In this document: positions 35,453 through 45,186 of the stretch, one piece after another
How positions within the stretch are numbered: position 1 is the stretch's first letter
Layout of the letters: every line of letters begins with the position of its first letter
Source of the DNA: Gonatopus flavifemur
Taxonomy: Eukaryota; Arthropoda; Insecta; Hymenoptera; Dryinidae
Direction: 5' to 3'
Length of the DNA stretch: 64,000 nt
Assembly: GCA_018340375.1 (NCBI GenBank)
Contig: JAFFJZ010000054.1
Coordinates: 248,001 to 312,000 of the forward strand
The notes under the pieces: generated by a model
Database searches by the model: none
Seen by the model: only the letters and a program-made list of their open reading frames with translations
What the model was told of the DNA's origin: nothing
Program-made: the position numbers and the translations under genes

Positions 35453-36189
35453 ACCGTACGTAGGTCTGATTGACCTCTCGTAGTTTGTTTTTCTTAATGA
35501 TAAACTGATATCGTTGCATGTTCACGAAATCAGGAAATGGAATATGATATAACAAAAGTATTCCGTAAAATGATTCCGCTCAGTTACATAACCATACTGA
35601 TATAGTACACTCTTTGGAAACCGAGTGCACATTATTAGAAAGGGATATGAAGTGCAAAGCATGATGCACGTTGAGTCAACAGATGTTTCTCGTGCGGTGT
35701 ACGTATGTCTGATTGACCCCTCGTAGTTTTTTTTCTTGATGATATACTGATATCGTTGCATGTCCACGGAATCAGGAAATTGAATATTATATAACAAAAG
35801 TATTCCGTGAAATAATTCCGCTCATTTATATAACCATACTGACATGATACTCTCTCTGAAAGTCTAATATTAGAAAGAAATATGAAGTGTAAAACATAAA
35901 GGAAATATTCCAGAAGTGGTAACTTCAAATGGCTACAAAATTGTCTTCACTTGATGATGGACGGTGAACCCTTGGATGAGGGACTTGTGGATTTACTATG
36001 TATTTGCATTCGTGTGATGATTCTGATGGTCAAACTTGATGCTACAGAAAAATTTTTCACAGTGATAGATTTCTCATTTTCATGGGAATGTAGTTGATCA
36101 AATCATTGGGCTTATCTGGAGTTTACTGGTCAGAAATATTCAGACGAGGGAAAGAATGAGTCGCTTAGCGCTTGAGAACAGTGTTGCCG

Positions 36190-36560
36190 CGAGCTTTGAG
36201 CCGAGCTGAGGTTGATTTTTTCGAGCCGGGCTCAGTCGAGTTTCGAGCCACAGCCAGTGGTCTCAGATTGGACTCGCAAACGTTACGCACACAATTGCAA
36301 CTGTACGTCAGTGTGAAAAAAGAGAGGGTATGGTTGCGCGCGCAACCCAACATGCTTTCTCTTTTGCTCTCCCGTCAACTATCCGATGAACAATGGAGAA
36401 AGCATGCTAGGTTGCGCGCGCAACCATACCCTCTCTTTTTATACACTGACGTACAGTTGCATTTGTGTGCGTAACGTTTGCGAGTCCAATCTGAGACCAC
36501 TGGCCACAGCTCGAGCCAAGCCGAGCTGACGATACGTCGAGCTTTTGGTTGCCAATTCAG
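36190..36560. repeat. GAGCC-rich host repeat around a hAT miniature element
   Basis: Degenerate GAGCCGAGCT/CTCGAGCC words flank the element at 36255-36502 on both sides. Outside these words I see no gene. Such clusters resemble hAT subterminal motifs seen elsewhere in this window. Confidence 0.4.
36255..36502. mobile_element. 248-bp hAT-type foldback, ~105-bp arms
   Basis: The element begins CAGTGGTCTCAGATTGGACT and ends with its mirror. Arms of roughly 105 bp include TACGTCAGTGT and TTGCGCGCGCAACC, giving a strong hairpin. A perfect 8-bp duplication, GCCACAGC, lies at 36247-36254 and 36503-36510. This is a compact non-autonomous hAT element. Confidence 0.9.
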
Positions 36561-37464
36561 AATTTCTTATAAAGAATCATACATCACTTTCATGTTTCGG
36601 ATATATATATTCTTTTATGAAAAAAAACGTTTGCTACAATAGATATCTTCGAACCAATATACGTTTTTGTAGTTTTTTATTCAGATTTTGGCTAGGTTCG
36701 CCGGTTTTTTGTTGATTGAAATGTGCTATTTTGACATGTTTGATTTCACTTCTCTTCGAATTATAAAGTGCTATGCTATTTTCCTCTCTAAGTTCATTTT
36801 CAATGAGCAAGTATCTATCGAAAATGTATTTTATCAAAGGTGAGGAAACTGCATTCTTCTGTGGGTCTGTGTACCTAAAAAAATGCTTACCTCTACAAAA
36901 TACATCATTTGATTCATGTAGGGAGTGATGGGTGTTGAATCCTGATTGATGCCATGATTTTGCAGAAAACTGAAATTTTTGATTTTGCATGTAGATTAGT
37001 GCAATTTTATGCAAGTGATTGTGAATTATATCAAATCAGTGAAATTTGGCTAAGGCTTTCCTGTGCTTGTTTCATGAACACTAAAATCGAAGAATGACTC
37101 TAATTACACACCATTTCGAAGACATGTTTCTACAATGTGTTGTTATGACGGTGGAGGAGACGACACGAGAGGTCGTCGAACCAACGTCGCATGGTTGTGG
37201 TCCAGCGTGGCCTCTGGAATGAATTATATCGGCCCGAGCGGTAAGACTGATACAATTCAGAGGAGTTCGGGTTTTCCGCCTTAAAGGGCGTCGAGACATC
37301 CTTCCTGTTTAAGATTGATAGAGGAAGATAAGGAAAAGAAACTGAAGATTTACCACTTCAGTTGCGAAATTTAATTTAATAGACATTTTTTTTAAGTAAT
37401 CAAGGCTACAAATATATAATCGCTTATATAAAGAGAAAACAATAAAAATTTGTTTATAAATGTG

Positions 37465-37470
<6 letters not shown>
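36561..37470. other. unassigned non-coding stretch
   Basis: A 126-codon minus-strand frame (36634-37014) is open but matches nothing known to me. A GC-richer patch at 37130-37300 (GGTCGTCGAACC, CGGCCCGAGCGG) stands out in base composition but gives no recognisable RNA or protein. Confidence 0.3.

Positions 37471-37523
<53 letters not shown>
37471..37523. repeat. (TA)n microsatellite
   Basis: About 26 TA units with TATG variants at the borders. The frames running through it are artefacts of the dinucleotide repeat. Confidence 0.95.
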
Positions 37524-37529
<6 letters not shown>

Positions 37530-37789
37530 GTATATGACGGAGGAAGAAAATGAAGTATCGAGAAAAAGGGAAATAAAGAGGAAAGAAAGAAAGAAAAGCC
37601 ATAGAAAAAAATCTCACTCACCGTTCTGCGAGCTGGTGTCGGCACTTATTTTAGTTTTGTTTTATTATTGGAGATTGTTGCTTATGGTTAATTATTATTG
37701 TTATCAATTTATTATTCGGGGTGCAGGTTAGTGGCCAATTCCTTCAGAGGTTCAGAATAATTCAAGAATATCCCAAAAAAACTTGAAAG

Positions 37790-38840
37790 AATTGCAGAAA
37801 AATTTCAGGCCTTCAAAGGATACAGTGAAATCCACATGAATTCAAGGCGTTCTCAGACGAATCAGATGACGGCTTTGAATTCTAAATGAATAAAATTCTG
37901 AAGAGTCCAACCGGATTTGAAGGAATATATAAGGATTCGGCAGAATCCAGAGATGTTCAAACAAATCCCTGAGAAATCTTTGGAATCTAAATGAATTGAA
38001 TTCTGAGGGATTCAGACAGATTCAGACGAATTTGGAGAAATTCACACGAATTTGGAGGACTTCAGAGAGATTCAGACAAATCCAGAGGAAGCTTTTTTGA
38101 TAAAAACAAATCAAATTCAGTAGAATTGAGAGGGATTCAGGGAAATTCAGCAGCAGCTTCAAAATCTATATGAATAAAACTTTAAAACATTCAGACAGAT
38201 TCGGAGAGATCTCGACAAATTTAGAGAAAACTCTGACATTTGAATGAATTGAATTCTGAAGGATTCAAAGGAATTCGGAGAGACTCAAAGAAATTCAGAG
38301 GAATTCGGAGATATTCAAAGCAAGCTTTGATATGTAGTTGAATGAAATTTCGAAAGATTCAGACAAATTCAGGGGGGGGCTCCGAAATCTGAATATATGG
38401 AATTCGAGGGATTCGAAGAGATTCAGGAGAATTCAGAGAGATCCAGAGGAATTCAGGAGAATCAAGAGAGATTCAGGCAAATTCAGAGTAAGCTTTGAAA
38501 TTTTGACAGATTCAAAGAGATTCAGAGAAATTCAGAAAGATTCAAAAGAACTCAGAGTGTTCCGGAGCAATTCAGTATCAGCTTTGAATGGGTGATGAAT
38601 GAAATTCTGAAGAATTAAAAAAAATTTAGAAAGATTCTGTAGAATTCCTGAATTTCCATTAAAAACAATTAAGAGAGATTCAGAGAAAAATTGAGAGTTT
38701 CAGGATGTATGACTATCTGAAACTTCTCTAACTTTTTTCGAATTACCCCGAAATTGCTCTGGATCTCTGGAAAATGTCCGAAAATATAGAGGGATGCAGA
38801 GAGATTTCAGAGGAATTCAGAGGGCTTGTTCTTACCAGGG
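37790..38840. repeat. degenerate ~12-bp ATTCAGAGAG repeat tract
   Basis: ATTCAGA(G/C)A-like words recur every 10-13 bases over about 1 kb. A second layer is visible: AGCTTTGAA followed by a GAATGAAATTCTGA-like phrase comes back roughly every 80-110 bases (for example near 37875, 37980, 38160, 38330, 38490, 38585). The frame at 38338-38595 only reflects the repeat. Confidence 0.8.
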
Positions 38841-38849
38841 GGATATAGT

Positions 38850-39400
38850 CATTTTGGCATTTATGGCGCGATTTTTATGGAACAGGGGTGCTAGGGGTTT
38901 TCGAGGATGGGGAATCCAAATCTCACGCCGAAACACAAATTCAAGATGAAGGGTCCAATATGCCGAACTTGAATTTAGTTGTTATATCATTCAGGGCCGG
39001 ATCCTAATGGAACACAGGTGTTAGTGGTTTTCGAGGGTGCTGAGTCAGAATCTGACGTCAAAAACAAATCCAAGATGGCGGATCCAATATGCTGGACGTG
39101 GATTCAGTTATTTTGGGATTCAGATTATCATGAAATATGGGTTCTAAGGGTTTTCAAGGATGCGTAATCCACATGTGACGTTAAAAACTGGAATCAAGAT
39201 GAAGAATCTAATACGGCGCACGTGAATTCAATCGTTTTGGCATTCATGGCCAGATACTTATGAATCACGTTCCAGGGGTTTCCGAGGGTGGGGAATCCAA
39301 ATCTGACGGGGAAAAACCGATTCAACATGACGGAATCAATATGGTGGCCGTGAATTTGGTCATCTTCGCATCAGCCCTTATGGGAAAACCCGACACATTT
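38850..39400 (+). repeat. ~125-130-bp 'ATGGCGG' repeat, four units
   Basis: GGGTTTTCGAGG-like blocks start at about 38896, 39026, 39149 and 39277. Each is followed by GGAATCCAAATCTGACG and CAAGATGGCGGATCCAATAT variants. The family also occupies the window edges and the flanks of the giant palindrome. Confidence 0.75.
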
Positions 39401-40729
39401 TTGTCGGGATTCTATCGGGATTTGTTGGAAACTCTTCAATAATATCAGAAGCACTTCCTGTACTTGTTGTGCTTATATCGTGATGTTGAAAACTGATTTT
39501 AGTGATCCGAAATCCGTTTCAGGGGAATCTACGAAAATGGTCGGACTCATGTCGGGGTTAAATACGTGTTCGAGAAACGTTGGATTATTGTCCGCTCAAC
39601 GTCGCACAGTGCTGAATTTTAGATTGGAAAGATGGTGTACACATGTTGGGATTATTGGGTTGTGATGGATGAATATATAAGTTGAATACTGAGTCGGGAA
39701 GCGATGTGATTTTTGTTGGTTTCACTTCGGAATAAAATTTCAACTATGCAGATAAGCATTGTAACCTTATCAGCCATATCGGAATCAATATGGAGTTACA
39801 AATGGGTACATGTTGATTAATTCTCAGAGTTGTTGGAACTTGTTTCAATATTATACACATCCTGACTGTAAGGAAAGTATCGGGATATCATCCGGTGGGG
39901 ATTCAGCACTTTTTGCTATTCCGGAAACATGTTGGATTCCCTTCATATTATTCGGGAAATAATCATGAATAAAGTGAGGTGGTCAAGTGTCGGGATTATC
40001 GCAATTATGTTGGGAGAAAGAAATTTGAATAATAGAGTAACACTTAGATCGGATGAGTATTGGAGTTACTTAACGGAAACTTCAATGAATCAAAAAAATG
40101 TTATGGGATTTCGTTACTTCCAAACTAGCACATAGACCAGATGGGAACATCGGATTCGATTTGGGGAACCATAGAGATTCCGATATCTTCCGAGAAGTTG
40201 GGTTTCGTCGGTTTTATCGTGAATGCGTCCAGAAGACTTCGGTACTCAAATTGAATGTCGGCCATCTTAGTTTATCTGGGTGGCGTCTTGTTTCGTGCGT
40301 GTGGTATGTTGTGACGATCTCTCGCAGAATAAAAGTGCCGGGTCGAGTGAATTGAGTAATTCACACAATTCGAATGGATTGTGCTGTAGATTGTGCCTCT
40401 CATCCTATCGGCATTGCAAAGTGTGAATGAAATATCTGTGGAAGACGAAGTGTTCTAGGGACGTATAATCTCACTTTTTGGTCGTATTAACCTCAAAATA
40501 CTCTCGGTTTGCAGAGGTGAGAGAAGAAAACTGAGAGTCTGCGACGCTTGAGTAATGGTGACGAAAGTTATTCCATTGACCAAACCCAGTACTATTAGCT
40601 GATGAGAGTGTATAATGTCGCGAGTACAGTGTGATATGTCTTTGACATTTGTTCGCGCCGGCAGCCCTCATTTTTGACGATTTTGTAATTCGAGGGATAT
40701 GAATTGGAGGAATGTCATCAGTATCAGTG
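39401..40729. other. unassigned stretch with TCGGGATT words
   Basis: Loose TCGGGATTATTGG-like words recur, perhaps a decayed array related to the 41-43 kb satellite in the other orientation. No gene is recognised. Confidence 0.3.
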
Positions 40730-40955
40730 CACAGTAAAAACTTCTTCGTCATTGTGTAAAGTGTGACCATTTGTGTGTAAAATATTTAACATTCTGGAGT
40801 GCTGATTCAACACAGTCGTAGTGTCAACACAAACGGACGACTCAACAATCGTTTGTGTTACCACAACGATTGTGTTAAATCAACACTCAAGAATGTTGAA
40901 TATTCTACACACAAATTTTAATACTTTACATAATGGCGAAAGATTTTTTACTGTG
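40730..40955. mobile_element. 226-bp miniature element with CACAGTAAAAA ends
   Basis: CACAGTAAAAACTTCTTCG on the left is mirrored by GCGAAAGATTTTTTACTGTG on the right. Inverted similarity continues through GTGTGTAAAATATTTAACATTC to a centre of AACACAAACG/CGTTTGTGTT. A related left half occurs at about 48986. Target duplication unclear. Confidence 0.7.
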
Positions 40956-41224
40956 TGCTCTTGTGCTTGAGAGGAAAGACATACTCATATCAATGAAATA
41001 CTCATGTGTGGGAACACAGGAGGTAGAGATGTTGAAGGTAGGGATGGACTCGGGAGAAGTTCGGAAACATTGTGCACGGGAAAAAAGAGTTGAAACAATT
41101 GATCGAGTGGGTACATATGCACCTACAAGTTGAGTAGTTAGTTCAAATAACTAGCAGAAGCGTAGCGACAAATTCTTTTTCCTTCTTCAATCGACGTGTA
41201 ACAGAGGACATGGGGGGGGGGGGC

Positions 41225-42828
41225 GAATATTTGTCTGGATATTCTCCCAACAGTCCTGACACTATTCCGATGCGATCTAGAGAACATTGACAAGTCATCG
41301 CTGTGATCCCGATATGTACCCGATGATTGTTCCGAAGATCCTGCATCCTGAGCTCCATGCAACATATCCGACGGATTCCCAACACAGTTCGAATAGATTC
41401 CGGACGGTTTGGATATTCTCCGGATGCATTTATGATTGAGCGGAAAAGAATACAACGCTTTCCCCAAATCAAACCGATAAACGGACCTGAGAATCCGTCT
41501 CTAGGGACGTCTCCAACATATCCGTTGAGAATCCAACATTGTCTAGATATTCTGCTGACAAATTCAACACTGTTCCGATGTGTTCTATAGAACATCGACA
41601 ATTCATCTATGAGACCCCGATATGTACCCAATCATTCTGCCGAAGCTCCTGCATCCTGGCCTCTATCCAACACATCCGACTCATTCCCAACACATTTCGG
41701 GTAGCTCACCGGCGGTTCTAATACTTCTCTGAGGCATTTGCGATTGAGCCAACAGGCATACAATGTTCTCCTGACATGTAACCGATGAATAGACCAGGGG
41801 ATCCACCCCCAGGTATTCCTCCAACATAACCGTTGAGAATTCAACTTTGTCTGGATATCCTCCCAACACTCCTACCACTATTCCAATGCGATCTAGAGAA
41901 CATTGACAAGTCATCGCTGTTATCCTGATATGTCCCCGGTAATTGTCCCGAACATCTTGCATCCTGAGCTCCATGCAACATATCCGACGAATTCCCAACA
42001 CAGTTCGAATAGATTCCGGTCGGTACTGATGCTTTTTGGATGCATTCATGATTGAGCGAACAAGGATAAAATGCTTTGCCGACATGTAACCGATCAATGG
42101 ACCTGAGGATCCGCCTCTAAGGACGGCTCCAACATATCCGTTGAGAACCCAACATTGTCTAAATATTCTGCTGCCAGTTTCAACAGTGTCCTGATGCCTT
42201 CTAGAGAACATCGACAAGTCATCAATGGGATCCCAATATGTACCCAATAATTCTGCCGCATCCTGGCCTCTATTCAACATATCCAATTATTTCCCAACAC
42301 ATTCCGGGTAGCTCTCCGGCGGTTCTGATACTTCTCCGATGCATCTGCGATTGAGCCAACAAGAATACAATCTTCTCCCGACATGTAACCGATAGATAGA
42401 CCTGGAGATCCACCCCCAGGTATTTCTCCAACATATCCGTTAAGAATCCATTTTTGTCTGGATATTCTCCCAACACCCCTAACACTATTCCGATGCGATC
42501 TCGAGACCATTGACAAGTCACCGCTGTGATCCCAATATGTCCTCAATGATTGTTCCGAAGATCCTTCATCCTGAGCTCCATGCCACATATCCGACGAATT
42601 TCCAACACAGTTCGAATAGATTCCGCGTGGTTCTGATACTTTTCGGATGCATTTATGATTGAGCGAACAAGAATACAATGCTTTCCTGACATGTAACCGA
42701 TGAATGGACCCGAGGATCCGCCTCTGGAGACGGCTCCAACATTTCCGTTGAGAACTCAACATTGCCTAGATATTCTGCTGATAGTTTCAACAGTGTTCCG
42801 ATGCCTTCTAGAGAACATCGACAAATCA
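41225..42828. repeat. 308-bp satellite with alternating A and B monomers
   Basis: GTCTGGATATTCTCCCAAC-type starts (A) fall at 41233, 41849 and 42456, and GTCTAGATATTCTGCTGAC-type starts (B) at 41541, 42157 and 42764. Spacing is 308 bases, with one of 299. A and B also differ consistently in later blocks, e.g. CTGAGCTCCATGC in A against CTGGCCTCTATCC in B. The repeat unit is therefore a ~616-bp dimer. The long minus-strand frames here are by-products. Confidence 0.9.
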
Positions 42829-43078
42829 TCGATGTGTTCCCGATACCAAATTATCCGATCTGCCCCGATAGTACAGATAAAAAACCGATGTGTTCCCGAT
42901 ACCAAATCACCCGATCTGTCCCGATAGTACAGATAAAAAACCGATGTGTTGCCGATACCAAATTTTCCGATCTGCCTCGATAGTACAGATGAAAAAGCGA
43001 TGTGTTCCCAATACCAAATTACCCGATCTGTCCCGATAGTACAGATGAGAACCCGATGTGTTCCTGATACCAAATCCT
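42829..43078. repeat. 57-bp minisatellite, about 4.4 copies
   Basis: CGATGTGTTCCCGATACC recurs at 42829, 42885, 42942 and about 42999 and 43056. Each unit also holds CCGATCTGCCCCGATAGTAC. It begins inside the last B monomer of the 308-bp satellite, apparently by local amplification of a GATGTGTTC-containing segment. Confidence 0.88.
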
Positions 43079-44159
43079 GACAAGGTCTGCATTTCACACC
43101 GATGCCATACCAATGATATTCTTCGTTGTGTTCCTGTCCGATAATGAAACAAATGGATAATTTCACGATGAGCACTCAATTTCAGGATTTTGTTGGGTTT
43201 TCATCGGACTTCACCGTTAGGGAGTGGACAGATTTATATGAAACATGGGTTTTGTAGGTTTTGACGGGGTGATCAATCGAAATTTGGGATCGAATGTTGG
43301 AAGGAAATAAGGATTCCGATCTCCTCGGGTTAGTTCTCTTGCATCCAAACACTTTTCAGAAGCTGGTTGACGTTACGACAACTGCACCCTAGTGAGAATC
43401 CAAGAGTATGAGGAGGAGTTATTCAAACAAATGGAGCGTGAACATGTTCCAATTCATTCCGAAATTACGCCTGGATGACTCTTCGTTACGCTTAAACGAC
43501 TTTTCTTTACGCTTGAATGACTCTTAGCTTACGCTTTTGTCGCGCTCCCAGGCTTTATTTTCACCAGGACTGTCGTCCAAATTCTGCATTTGTTTAGAAA
43601 TATTTGTTTTTGCCCATCGGTGTAATTCATTCCCCAAAAGTGATCAATTTCCGCGTTCAATTCGATAATTTATCTCCACAAATTAATACTTTATGGAGAG
43701 AAGAAAAATGAAAGATATTTCCAGTGCAGATCCATCGTTTCGCGGCATTTTGATATCTCAATCACAGCCAGGATTCTGAGACAATGGTATTTTTATCGTT
43801 TTCCCCTGCTATGCTGCTATATTGTAGCAAAATGCAGAATACAACTCCATCCAATTTGCAAAAAAGTTCCCCAATTTTTCCTCGTTTTTGAACATTCTTT
43901 GATTCAAATCATGCCTAGAACTCCAACATATGATTAATTTCCATCTATTTTGTCTACGATGCTAACATATCGTAGGAAAATTTAGGGTGTCATTCTTTCT
44001 GAAATGATTTTTCCCCACACTGTTGAAAATTTTTGTAAAATTACAACTGTTTTACAATACGAAATATGAGTTAAATTCCCAATCAGTGTGTTGCTAATAC
44101 AAAATACAATGCAATTCGAGTATGATACCAAAACATGTTCAGAAACCTACTAAGATGAG
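43079..44159. other. unassigned non-coding stretch
   Basis: A short local repeat of GACTCTTCGTTACGCTT words lies at 43477-43545. No gene is recognised. Confidence 0.35.
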
Positions 44160-44630
44160 TCGTAATTTTACAATCTTTATGTAATGATAATAATGCTACG
44201 TGTATTGTAATTTTACTGAAACGTTGATCAGTTTCCAACTGTGAGCTCTCAAAATTTACAAAAATTGTTTGTAATTTGTTTTACTCCAATTTTCTGTAAA
44301 TTTCCAAAAGAAAGATTGAAGCTGGAATTGCAATGGAGTGATCAAATATTTACGAATATTTTTAGTATTTTTACAATTTTGACTTGGAAAGTACATGCTG
44401 CATTGTAATTTCACTAAAAATTGAGATATTTCGAACACGGATTGTAATTTTATTGAACCGTTGATGAGTTCCCAACAACAAGTATTTAAAACTCCCGAAA
44501 ATTGTTTGTAATTTGTTCCATTACAATTATTTGTCAAGTTCCCAAAAAATATTGAAACTAGAATTGAAATCAAGTCATCAAATATTATGGGTATTTTCGG
44601 TATTCTACAATTTTGAATTAGATTTTGAGT
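44160..44630. repeat. ~236-bp degenerate tandem pair
   Basis: ACGTTGATCAGTTTCCAAC (about 44221) and ACCGTTGATGAGTTCCCAAC (about 44457) begin two alignable units containing AATTGTTTGTAATTTGTT and CATCAAATATT. Two copies only, diverged. Confidence 0.5.
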
Positions 44631-45077
44631 TCTTTTGTTGAAGAAAAAAAGAAAGAAATTCTAAAATTGACAAAATGGCACTGTTCAGATTTAAATTTAA
44701 AAAACTGATTTTTTTTAATTATTTCAACAATGCACTATTTTGTCAATTTTCTTTTTTTTTCATTTTAGTTCCTGCAATAGCTATAGCTGTGTATTATATG
44801 AGGTGTGACAGAACACCCGTACCTGCGGTTTATGAGCCCCCTGGATGCTCTGAAGAGAAAAACTCGATATGCTTGTATACCCAAATCAGGTACACTCTAT
44901 CGATTGGTTCCATTACCAACTTCCGGTACCAACCGGAAATGAGTCATTCTGACCCAATATTGGGTTTTTCAAATGGAACATGCTACTTTTTGTTGTGGAT
45001 TCGGATTACCTGTGAAACAACAAGAAACTTTTACTCGAACCATTCCCCAGGGAAATACTGTCATTCATCTTGGACAG
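44631..45077. other. stretch with an unassigned 179-codon frame
   Basis: The frame 44675-45214 is open across this interval and through the following foldback element. It has a hydrophobic start and no domain I recognise. Because its C-terminal third is the palindrome, I do not call it a gene. Confidence 0.3.
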
Positions 45078-45186
45078 TGGAGCCTTCCGAAGTAGCCGAT
45101 CTAAGTGATCCGGATCACTTTTCACGCGTTTTGATTGGTTGGAAAGTGATCCGGATCACTTGGATCAGCTACTTCGGAAGGCTCCA
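45078..45186. mobile_element. 109-bp foldback element containing paired AGTGATCCGGATCACTT
   Basis: TGGAGCCTTCCGAAGTAGC is mirrored by GCTACTTCGGAAGGCTCCA, and each arm carries the internal palindrome AGTGATCCGGATCACTT. Nearly the whole unit pairs with itself around a ~20-base loop. AGT lies at both edges, perhaps a short target duplication. Confidence 0.7.

Larger units (their letters stand above)
27290..35920. repeat. ~240-bp tandem repeat region split by a LINE and smaller elements
   Basis: The phrase CTGATATCGTTGCATGTTTACG, or close variants, occurs at about 33843, 34345, 35047, 35505 and 35746. The last two lie 241 bases apart. A partial unit ending in TTTTCGTGCGGTGTACGTAT sits at 27290-27360, just before the LINE, and the remainder of that unit resumes at about 33809. 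Other gaps hold miniature elements (about 33935-34185 and 35248-35452) and an unrelated stretch at 34740-35000. This is an old array broken by insertions. Confidence 0.6.

Noticed and set aside
36634..37014. 126-codon minus-strand frame
   Set aside because: No domain, AT-rich composition, and a length that occurs by chance at this base content.
37309..37731. Overlapping frames on both strands with Ile/Tyr runs
   Set aside because: They translate the (TA)n microsatellite.
41138..43179. Several 100-200-codon minus-strand frames
   Set aside because: They follow the 308-bp and 57-bp repeats unit by unit and are by-products of low stop density in the satellite.
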